A stretch of DNA of 64,000 nucleotides from Dyadobacter tibetensis Y620-1 (GTDB lineage Bacteria > Bacteroidota > Bacteroidia > Cytophagales > Spirosomataceae), in assembly GCF_000566685.1 (NCBI RefSeq), contig NZ_AZQN01000003.1, positions 1,054,001-1,118,000 of the forward strand, written 5' to 3'. The notes under the pieces were generated by a model. The model did no database searches, was not told where the DNA came from, and was given only the letters and a program-made list of their open reading frames with translations. Position numbers and translations under genes: made by a program. Positions 56,001 to 61,216 of the stretch are shown piece by piece; within the stretch, counting starts at the first letter, position 1, and every line of letters starts with the position of its first letter.

Positions 56001-57517
56001 CGTTTATTAAAATGGTCTCTTCCCATTAATAATGTATAACTCAAATCGAGCAGATTAATAGGTTCTTCAGGGCGTTTTAGATAGGCCAATAAATCTGATA
56101 TTCTTTGATGAAGAGAAGGCCAAGTTTTAGCGGATAGGCAAATAATATAACTCGGTAAGTCGGGTGATTTTTCACGAGTAGGTTGGACGTACTCTTCTAT
56201 CACCAAGTGCGCATTGGTGCCACCAAATCCGAATGAACTTATTCCCGCCCTACGGGGTATCTCCGTGCCATCCTGGTCTTTAAGCCTTTTCCATGTTTTC
56301 AAATGGTCCACTATATAAAATGGGCTTCCGTTTAAGGAGATTTTTTTATTGGGTTGGGTGAAATGAACGAGTTTCGGCAAAGTCTGGTGCTTCATGGCTA
56401 GGAGAACCTTTATTAAGCCAGCCACCGCCGCGGCAGGCTCCAGATGCCCGATATTCGCTTTTACGGAACCTAAACCACAGTAAGCCGAAGAAGCTAGAGG
56501 AGGGTTGCTATAGGCATCAAAGGCCTTCAGGAGTCCCTCGAACTCGATGGGATCTCCTTTAGGGGTACCGGTACCGTGCGCTTCTATATAACCAATGGTT
56601 TGCGGCTGGATGGCAGCACGATCGAGGGCTTTTTTGATTACCTCCGCCTGGGAATCGGGATTAGGATAGGTAATCGTATAGGTTTTCCCACAATGGTTTA
56701 CGGCACTGCCCCTTATTATTCCGTAGATTCTATCACCATCTTTCTCTGCTTGTTGAAGGGATTTTAATAAAACTAATCCTGCTCCTTCTCCCCTTACAAA
56801 CCCATTGGCTTCGTCATCGAAAGTCTTACTGGTTCCAGTTGGTGATAACATGCCTGCCTTTGCCAGAGCTGTATACCTGGAGGGGGATAATAATAACCCT
56901 ACTCCCCCTGCCAAGGCCATGCTACAGTCGCCCAGATGGATGGCCTGGGCGGCCATATGTATGGCCTGAGCTGAACTAGAACAGGCAGTATCTACCGGTA
57001 CGCTGGGTCCGTTGAGATTATAAAAATAGGAGATCCTATTGGGGATTATCGCAGCAGAAGTGCCTGTTCCGTGATGAGCTTCAATGCTTCCAAAGCGCTC
57101 CACAAGTTCTTTATAATCATGGTTAAATACTCCCAAGAAAACAGCAGTGTCGGTCCCAGCTAATTGAGAGGGACGATAGGCGGCATCTTCCATACAGTGC
57201 CAGGCCAGTTCTAGCATTATCCGCTGCTGCGGATCCATTAATTCCGCTTCTTTGCCTGAAATGTTGAAAAAGGAAGCATCAAAATGGCTGATGTCTTCAA
57301 TAAACCCTCCCCATTTAGTTAGCGTATTTGGGCCGCCCTGTATGCTATGGCTATGCTCTTCCCAATTCCATCGGTCCGCAGGAACTTCGGTAATACTAGC
57401 CTTAGCATCAGAAAGGTTTTTCCAGAATTCATTATAATTTTTGGCAGATGGCACCCGGCAAGCCATACCTATGATCGCAATTGGGTCGTATCGATCATTG
57501 ATTATTTGTGACTTCAT
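47027..57517 (-). CDS. Trans-AT polyketide synthase: KS-DH*-KR-ACP-ACP-ACP-KS-KS-ACP-TE
   Basis: Megasynthase of 3496 residues. KS1 (1-430): C179, H314, H358. A DH-like double-hotdog (about 590-900) retains the GFAYGPHYRSI block, but the catalytic His of the L.DH motif is S648 and the Asp of HP.LLD is E813, so it is probably inactive. KR (about 1080-1260): TGGMGGIG, S/Y/N set in QTDYAWANSFMD. Three tandem ACPs with phosphopantetheine serines S1391 (GFDSI), S1528 (SFDSI) and S1662 (GYDSI), separated by acidic linkers. KS2: C1910, H2045, H2089, followed by an LPTYPF linker and ~150 uncommitted residues without ACP. KS3: C2635, H2770 (in ETHGPGT), H2817. ACP4: S3140 (GLDSI). Thioesterase: S3282 (GGFSLGG), D3309, H3472. 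There is no AT domain anywhere; the AT-ER gene supplies it. Product unknown; partial reduction is implied. Confidence 0.93.
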   Translation of the reverse strand: MKSQIINDRYDPIAIIGMACRVPSAKNYNEFWKNLSDAKASITEVPADRWNWEEHSHSIQGGPNTLTKWGGFIEDISHFDASFFNISGKEAELMDPQQRIMLELAWHCMEDAAYRPSQLAGTDTAVFLGVFNHDYKELVERFGSIEAHHGTGTSAAIIPNRISYFYNLNGPSVPVDTACSSSAQAIHMAAQAIHLGDCSMALAGGVGLLLSPSRYTALAKAGMLSPTGTSKTFDDEANGFVRGEGAGLVLLKSLQQAEKDGDRIYGIIRGSAVNHCGKTYTITYPNPDSQAEVIKKALDRAAIQPQTIGYIEAHGTGTPKGDPIEFEGLLKAFDAYSNPPLASSAYCGLGSVKANIGHLEPAAAVAGLIKVLLAMKHQTLPKLVHFTQPNKKISLNGSPFYIVDHLKTWKRLKDQDGTEIPRRAGISSFGFGGTNAHLVIEEYVQPTREKSPDLPSYIICLSAKTWPSLHQRISDLLAYLKRPEEPINLLDLSYTLLMGRDHFNKRISLVVRNLNDLLKQLQSTLDELNQRQENRDSTKNHLMEDPLIGIETPEALVKNYLPIINKLSHLYSNGFNWDWDRIFEGIHPKKLGLPHYPFTPTSYWFSRVSEEEKQLVHPFIQKTKDDTGKIVLEGTPPLNPPYCSNLDSFITCSSDIPHGYLLEMVRESLLLESVRPGGPRISLTFDHFEYPNSLKDLPKSKPHTLRCISDVGVTDRMTVVDQVHGLPVFSCRAREDRKTKRARQNLDSVQILQAQAGYSHEQTYQLLEKAGFAYGPHYRSIQEISILNNQFIAGVQTLEAAYQGFKIYPDILETAFQLGMLWQHYKISTIQLNTRITYPTLKSITFFSAFKSKMWAIMAVQKNSSGVNNVLEIDLCNDSGLVCAHLILVIKNIADDHETLNSSSQADTLYLGSYWKTAPPVRHVYAAASSKIVLCPGGTWKGYNLKEEIRDHEVIIIQHSSIAPEDQIFEIGIKCIAYIQEWVLQLKDTLLIQVVVPNSGIERLASSLAGMLKAVQTEYNKINFQVIEWSPAEEKSLKRVLDENQQADYDRHISYRQHHRWIKNWAQWKPTLPVRNPWQENGVYLITGGMGGIGQLFCREAIRQTERVTLILTGRSELETNKRDVLSTLTSSGARVLYHPTDISDPDAVQKLIDEIYLNYGKLTGVIHSAAVIQDSLLIKKTKGQIEQVLAPKLKGLVNLDQAIGNRPLDFLSLFSSTTSVIGNIGQTDYAWANSFMDEFAFYRNRLAKAGARQGNTISINWPFWKEGGLTLSPGGIKNLKHMSGMVPMPNDIGIRAFSHMLSGPSAQCLVMYGQTENLKRRINWEVELSNSDLFLDPFSIPTETTYSQDINATPMENINKTLLTLAADVLKVPAEHIDLDTSFEEYGFDSILYAEFAMILNEQFELSLSPTIFFQFATLSSLASHIFDETNSTSETTAPKIIQNRSEILGDYEDFLPTIPKPASAPEQSSHADATVQPEALTPIGENSPRTHEAILFRLQQFASDLLEIPIDFIDPEAGIDEYSFDSIRYTEFAVRINEAFGVDLTPIIFFEYSTLTALASYLQDSVVLPEKDSTIAHSDHDQEATESPQISELLGSKSDRANSINLAPRTGYNNVLKPDTPHALEEHIFEILIQTASTLLEIPTEHIRLDAGMDEYGYDSIRYTEFAIQLNEIWDLDLAPTIFFECESLFKLAGYLQREHLEALIKEWNENKKSAPNSCPLTPEKELVQIHSAKNYLPEDSRPVAIIGMSGKFPKADTLEEFWENLLEGKDCIVPLPEDQWIRQDMNPENDSKASQWAGLIRNLYDFDPEFFNISEQEAIDMDPQHRLLMLYAWKVIEDAGYAPQDLKGSDTAIFVGMASHEFSELIGRQKHANPSFNQTNIISCMGPNRFSYFLDLTGSSEPVDTACSSSLIAIHRAVRSIQSGDSTMAIAGGVNALQSKSSFIRMGHAGMLSKEGRCKTFSDTADGFVRAEGVGMVLLKDLKQAEADGDHIYGIIRSTADNHGGRANALTAPSMRAQINLIKKAYKKAGIDPSTVNFIETHGTGTKLGDPIEVDALKTAFTELSTLHSTKQNYCGLGSIKSHIGHTEYASGVAGVIKVLLQLKHKTLIKNLHCNTISPYIKTEGTPFYLVRKNQEWKAVTTETGGASPRRAGVSAFGFGGVNAHVIIEEYIPKNQTPDEYYSREAQPKIFVFSAQSPEQLQQQTDLLLNFIDSGQAGQEQLADMAYTLQTGRNAMPYRLGFLASNISELHEKLQYFKTHAKGNPDFILGAADLSKSKQPYTPPIAQTGSQVELLSLIQDWVQGYRVNWKLLSINANRKKISLPTYPFRLKVYRLGIEIKDSPNTVQKVTEQQEARESSRQKKKVEATIGTLPSDSICNIHSSSMELGSLHRNGSEAAISIRQTGGILEFDQNCLSHQTEKRSESSQLTDVEQGITSDSAKSKYSKVHLLRQESAYKNSRNVSDNLKTLEPIAVIGVSAELPMAKDIHEFWENLVSERHCVTEIPKERWDFRDYPAVKARLGGFIENMSTFDPLFFNISPAEALQMDPQQRLMMMHIWKAIEDAGYNPNNLAGSNTGIFAAISCYEYNRVLAQSQTPIEGHSLMGMVSSMGPNRISYFLDFKGPSQAIETACSSSLVAIHRAVESIRSGRCDIALAAGVNTLLTPEIYESLYHFGALSDDGCSRAFSDRASGYVRGEGVGVIMLKSLKAAEEAGDHVYGLIRNTNENHGGRANSLTSPNPRAQADLIYDTYLPLDIDPRSVSYVETHGPGTLIGDPVEVTALKNAFNRLYQNHDKPVMEAGTCAIGSVKTNIGHLEFGAGMAGVLKVLMQLKHKKLPKSLFSESINPHLKLENSPFYVVQHTQDWKVRKNDKGQEWPRRAGVSAFGFGGVNGHVLLEEYKSYKPQNLSYTTAQPVLMLLSGQSKASLIQYAKNFIESISKGQISANDLYSMSYTLQVGRAHMKERVALLVRNISELAQLLKQFINGHIESQVWYNQFDTSYKKSPQNYRQIDYPELYASSQLPNLAQLWVNGAEIEWSALYSNDIPRRISLPTYPFERKPYWASPLPKKGSSSPSSDSTNGRVDEAIDSSVIPPKTTNYPEREKMVSTLKEIVAEIIHMPASDIAESKPLYQYGLDSISTSRFIQQVKKIIPDVDNRLLFDYPTVGEAADALLSLHPQSLANIQTTLSSPPSKKLPKDIIKLNAQTEGRPIFWLHPVGGGIEGYHSIAECSRRPFYAVVADTWTKHGKHFKGIADMAQYYTELVLQTQPDGPYDLGGFSLGGALAYEMAKHLQKLGKQVSSIVMIDSIFIAGSMNRFVIDYRSMVLQTVNLLLGASNLQHTEQLADKLIHRDTIPDFPSDQSFLEYVTALAKARGLSSAPEQINAIIERGRSVRESAQFVDYRVLPMEQPEAIDVYYFSNKDKQFYGKLAPYCILHESENLHLDNQQYWLAWKNVLPQFHHIELSAPNHITLMNDKSVIQQINKVCHTLYELS

Positions 57518-57580
57518 ACCTTATTGCTTTACGTGAATGTATTTTGAAAAGGTCATTTATTTTCCATTTAGAAAATTTTG

Positions 57581-58252
57581 TTATTTATCCCATTCCATAT
57601 TCAAGATTTTAAGGTTCTGGAATTCCACAGGAAACAGGGTGGCAATATGCCCTGTGTACCCTTCGCCTATATTAATGGGAAATGTCTGCCAAATCTGGTT
57701 CTCTAGTATAGATCGACGATTATTGACTTCTATCTCATTCATGTTGATGTAAAGCCCCTTGCCATTGGCTTTAATAATGGCTTCTTTTTCAGTCCAATAA
57801 TTATAGAATGCCTGCAATTGATTATTAGCTTGATCAATTTTTCTCCTTTCTTGCTCTGTCATTTGGTTTAGAAATCGTTCTAATGAGATGGACTGCATAT
57901 ATTCAATGTCTAGTCCAATCCGACTATTCAGGTTTAGGGCACAGCATACACAGGTTCTTGAATGAGAAATATTGAAATCAAAATCCAGATCTGCAAAATC
58001 TAGATATGGACGTCGGAACAAGGTATATCGTAGCCCTGTTAATTTATAATTTTTGGTTATTTCAAAACCTTTTAACCCTTCCTGAAGCAACACTTTACCT
58101 AATAAAGAAGCCCAGCGATCTTCTTCTTTATGGTAATGAAGAATCCTTACATGCAGATTTTCAGGGATTTTCCGCAAAAGTTTTTGAAAGAGGCTATACT
58201 TTCCTAAGTAAGAGTGAAAGTGTGTGTATAATATTAATATCAAGGCATTCAA
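57581..58252 (-). CDS. Sfp-type 4'-phosphopantetheinyl transferase
   Basis: Transfers the phosphopantetheine arm from CoA to the serine of carrier domains, turning the PKS ACPs into holo form. 223 residues, the usual size for the Sfp class. Motifs: FNISHSRTCVCCAL, the Mg-binding RIGLDIEYM with D115 and E117, and WTEKEAIIKANGKGL with W153, K156 and E157. It sits 63 bp upstream of the PKS and 43 bp downstream of the SDR on the same strand, so it is probably dedicated to this operon. Confidence 0.92.
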   Translation of the reverse strand: MNALILILYTHFHSYLGKYSLFQKLLRKIPENLHVRILHYHKEEDRWASLLGKVLLQEGLKGFEITKNYKLTGLRYTLFRRPYLDFADLDFDFNISHSRTCVCCALNLNSRIGLDIEYMQSISLERFLNQMTEQERRKIDQANNQLQAFYNYWTEKEAIIKANGKGLYINMNEIEVNNRRSILENQIWQTFPINIGEGYTGHIATLFPVEFQNLKILNMEWDK

Positions 58253-58295
58253 CTTTTAGTAATTGCAGGCTGACATTTCTTTATAAAGGTTTCGA

Positions 58296-59045
58296 TTATC
58301 TTGCCAGATATCCTCCGTCGATTGCATAGTAGGAACCTGTCACAAATGAGGATTTATCGGATGCCAACCAGAGTACTAACTCCGCAATCTCTTCCGGCTG
58401 CCCCAGCCGTTCCATGGGTTGGGCGCTGCCCAAAACTTTACGCGTTTCTTCTGGAAGTACAGCAAGTATGGGCGTTTCTACATAAGCAGGTCCTACTGCA
58501 TTGATACGGATACCATTTGTGGCATTTTCCAAGGCTGCACTCTTGGTCAGCCCGTTAACGCCATGTTTGGAGGCTATATAGCTTGATAGTCCTTTTTCTC
58601 CTGTTTGGCCTAATACTGATGACATGTTAATGATCGAGCAAGGTCCTCCGTGTTGGAGCATAACCTTTAACTGATATTTTAAACAATAAAATACCCCGTT
58701 CAAATTAGCGCTAATAACCTTCTCCCAGTTTTCTTCCGGATAATCGGCCACTGGTGCCAGGGGTTCAACTAATCCGGCGTTATTGCAGGCAATATCCAGT
58801 CGTCCATATATTTTTACTGTCTCTTCTATCAGCTGTTTACATTGTAGTGAATCTGACATTTCTGCGGCCAGAAAAGTAGCGGTACCTCCAGCCTCTTTTA
58901 TTTTTTTTACGACGCTATTTCCTTTTTCATGATTTCGGCCCGATACGACCACTTTGGCGCCTTGTGCTGCAAATAATATTGCAATGGACTCTCCAATCCC
59001 AGAAGTAGCACCAGTTACTAGGGCAATTTTGTTTTGTAATAGCAT
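58296..59045 (-). CDS. Short-chain dehydrogenase/reductase (SDR), first gene of the PKS operon
   Basis: NAD(P)-dependent oxidoreductase of 249 residues. Start chosen at 59045 (MLLQNKIALVTGATSGIGE), where the Rossmann fold begins; a longer ORF from 59117 adds 24 residues before the fold. Classical SDR motifs: TGATSGIG cofactor loop, CNNAGL, and catalytic S/Y156/K160 (SSYIASKHG); C-term SYYAIDGGYLAR. Similar to FabG and to tailoring ketoreductases. The PKS has its own KR, so this enzyme may act on a carrier-bound intermediate or on the released product (inference). It leads the minus-strand operon; a 400-bp spacer separates it from the AraC-family gene. Confidence 0.9.
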   Translation of the reverse strand: MLLQNKIALVTGATSGIGESIAILFAAQGAKVVVSGRNHEKGNSVVKKIKEAGGTATFLAAEMSDSLQCKQLIEETVKIYGRLDIACNNAGLVEPLAPVADYPEENWEKVISANLNGVFYCLKYQLKVMLQHGGPCSIINMSSVLGQTGEKGLSSYIASKHGVNGLTKSAALENATNGIRINAVGPAYVETPILAVLPEETRKVLGSAQPMERLGQPEEIAELVLWLASDKSSFVTGSYYAIDGGYLAR

Positions 59046-59444
59046 AAATAGGTTACGTTTATAAGTGGGTAAGGTTTGGTGAATAAGAAAACGGAACAAT
59101 GGATTATTGAAGTCCATTAATTGATATTTCTTAATCGTCCAAATCTCGAGATTCTATCAAGATGCTGCTTTACAAAATGGACATAATTCTTAACAAATTA
59201 GATATTATGTCAAAATAATATTACACAGATTTAAATTTGGTTACTAAATTTTGGTTCCTATATTAATATTATAAATTTAGGAGGATGGCATGTTTCGCCG
59301 AAAAACAAACTTATGGATCTCCGCTTCAATAATGGTCTGAATACTACCTAACATATTTAGAAGCCAGCCTATGACTCAATGTCCTTACTATTGCTAATTC
59401 AAAGCCTCTAGTGCCATTCTTTATGAATTCGAAAAGGGATTAGG
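59046..59444. promoter_or_regulatory. Probable promoter region of the PKS operon
   Basis: The only sizeable spacer upstream of the SDR-PPTase-PKS-AT-ER-ACAD series, so the operon promoter must lie here or further up. On the minus strand TTGACA (plus 59208-59213) is followed by an AT-rich stretch, but no confident -7/-10 box can be picked. No inverted repeat of note. Confidence 0.35.
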
Positions 59445-60461
59445 CTAATTCGTAGTGCGGTCCTTAAGGATGGCACTTGGGGATTTGTGGTAATACTCCT
59501 TGAATGCTCTGGTAAATTGAGATAGGTTTTTGTAGCCCAGTTGCAAGGAAAGTTGGGTTAGATTATGAGGTCTCTGATGATTTAAGGCAGAGAGTGCCTC
59601 TTCCATCCTGATTTTGGTGTAGTAATCTGTAAAGGAATGGCCGGTAACACTTTTGAAGATATTTTTAAACTTTGTCGTACTCATGTTACAATGACTAGAA
59701 GCTTCCATGATGGTGAATTTTTGGTCGAGACGATTTTTTATCAATTCACATATTTCTCTAATTTTCAGCTGATCCTCCGATCGTAATCCAAAAGCCGGTG
59801 CTGAGGCTGAGAAAAATGCTTGAAGAACTTCCTCTATTAGTTCCAGGACCAGATGGGTGCTGATCTGTTGTTGACTAAATTCTTTATGCTGGTCGGTCCT
59901 CTGGATTTTAAGTAATTTCTGAAACAAATAGAGAATGTGACTGCCCATCGGCTTTAGTGAATAAAAATCAGCATTTTGAAGAATATCCTCATAACCTTTC
60001 GAGGGACAGCCAAGGCCCATTTTAGATATCATTTCTAGCAGGTAGTACCGTCCAACCTTGATTTCAATACGAGTACCAGACATTTCGCTTTGACATCCAA
60101 AGATCGATTGAACCGTGCCGGTTGAAAGACCCCAGTACTGATTTTCCTTACAGCAAATAAAGTTTTCTCTACTGTATATTTGGTAACAGTCCTGTCTACA
60201 GCTAATGAGGTCGATTATGTAAAGGTCATTTAAGGGAAGGGCATTGCGATGTATTAAAATTGGTGTTTTGGACTGAATATTTGTCGTAGTAAGCGTTAGA
60301 TTGTCCGTAATGAGCTCGTTTCGACTAATACTGAATTCATCTGTTTTCCAGCTTCGGGTAAGCTCTATCTTGTCGGTATTTTCTCGTCCTTTATGCTCGG
60401 TGGTCGAACAGTAATGATAATTGGATTTTTCACTTAACACTGGATAGTATTTGATTTCCAT
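59445..60461 (-). CDS. AraC-family transcriptional regulator
   Basis: Cytoplasmic regulator of 338 residues. The C-terminal ~100 residues form the double-HTH AraC domain (KIREICELIKNRLDQKF, TIMEASSHCNMSTTKFKNIF, LSLQLGYKNLSQFTRAFKEY). The N-terminal ~230 residues form a ligand or dimerisation domain with a PchR-like layout (GTRIEIKVGRYYLLEMISKM) but no recognised effector. Same strand as the PKS operon and just upstream of it, so a pathway-specific regulator is the natural guess. It has a long 5' spacer containing tandem duplications. Confidence 0.88.
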   Translation of the reverse strand: MEIKYYPVLSEKSNYHYCSTTEHKGRENTDKIELTRSWKTDEFSISRNELITDNLTLTTTNIQSKTPILIHRNALPLNDLYIIDLISCRQDCYQIYSRENFICCKENQYWGLSTGTVQSIFGCQSEMSGTRIEIKVGRYYLLEMISKMGLGCPSKGYEDILQNADFYSLKPMGSHILYLFQKLLKIQRTDQHKEFSQQQISTHLVLELIEEVLQAFFSASAPAFGLRSEDQLKIREICELIKNRLDQKFTIMEASSHCNMSTTKFKNIFKSVTGHSFTDYYTKIRMEEALSALNHQRPHNLTQLSLQLGYKNLSQFTRAFKEYYHKSPSAILKDRTTN

Positions 60462-60901
60462 CTGTAGTTTATTGATTATTGGTTATCAATTAAATTCACA
60501 TGCATGTTAGACTCGGTAATAAATGGCTGCTCTCAATCAAGTAAAGGTAAAGTTTAGAAAATGGCTGAAGTCAATTCGGGTGTAGAAATATTTCTAATTT
60601 ATAGGTTTTATATTTTCTTTGAGTTGCTGCAAGGATTTGTTTTTAGATCTGTGCTTTTTGGTATTATATTTATTTTTATATTGATATTTAGAACACGAAT
60701 GTTTCCTCCAGTTAAGTTGGGGAAAGGAGTTATTTGAAAAGCAGGTCTAGGATCTGAAGAGTGATTGAATAAGTTCTAGCTTAATTTTAAATCGAATCTG
60801 GAGTTATATTAGCTGGCAATTTAGTCTAATACATACTTTAATGCTTTCAGTTTTTGGAAATCAATGGTTGGGGAGTAAGGTGAAAAATGGGGACGGTCTT
60901 A

Positions 60902-60931
60902 TAGTATAGATACTAGTAGTATAGATACTAG
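60902..60931. repeat. 15-bp tandem duplication
   Basis: TAGTATAGATACTAG occurs twice head to tail (60902-60916, 60917-60931). Each copy is itself nearly palindromic (one central mismatch), so the pair could be tandem operator half-sites or a simple slippage product. Confidence 0.8.
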
Positions 60932-61103
60932 CTAAATTCGCTATATCGGACGGGTTTTGGATCTGAGCTAAAACAAAGCCTTAGCATCCTGGCTGTATCA
61001 GTAATTGTATATGCAGCATAATAGAAAGGGTTGCAAATGGTAGTTTTAGGATATGCTTGTCGAAAAACGAAATAAACCGTATTCTGTAATAGACTGTTAG
61101 AGG

Positions 61104-61129
61104 CTTGTAGGTTATCCTTGTAGGTTATC
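61104..61129. repeat. 13-bp tandem duplication
   Basis: CTTGTAGGTTATC occurs twice head to tail (61104-61116, 61117-61129), 170 bp from the 15-bp tandem duplication. Confidence 0.8.
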
Positions 61130-61158
61130 ATGGAGTCTAAATAGAAGTTTGGAGAACA

Positions 61159-61185
61159 AAAAAAGCCGTCTCAAATGAGACGGCC
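61159..61185 (-). terminator. Rho-independent terminator of the FG-GAP/T9SS gene
   Basis: Minus strand GCCGTCTCA / TGAGACGGC (plus 61177-61185 and 61166-61174, perfect 9 bp around 2 nt) followed by seven T (plus-strand A run 61159-61165). It lies 31 bp past the stop codon. Confidence 0.93.
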
Positions 61186-61216
61186 TCTTTAAACTTAAAT
61201 CAATTAATAAAAGGGT

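Larger units (their letters stand above)
60462..61158. other. Intergenic region upstream of the AraC-family gene
   Basis: About 700 bp, AT-rich, holding the AraC-gene promoter and two tandem duplications (listed separately). A minus-strand ORF of 67 codons at 60928-61131 has no family likeness and overlaps both duplications; I do not call it a gene. Confidence 0.4.

Noticed and set aside
47027-57517. Reading the megasynthase as a PUFA synthase because of tandem ACPs and a PfaD-like partner
   Set aside because: It has a classical SDR-type KR, a C-terminal thioesterase, a post-KS LPTYPF linker and an AT fused to the ER, none of which fits the Pfa gene set; trans-AT PKS explains all of them.
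59290-59340. AGGAGG followed 5 nt later by ATG and a 16-codon ORF on the plus strand
   Set aside because: Shine-Dalgarno sites are little used in Bacteroidota, the ORF points away from the operon and the peptide (MFRRKTNLWISASIMV) has no leader-peptide features.
60928-61131. Minus-strand ORF of 67 codons
   Set aside because: Contains both tandem duplications and has no recognisable domain; length is within chance for this AT content.
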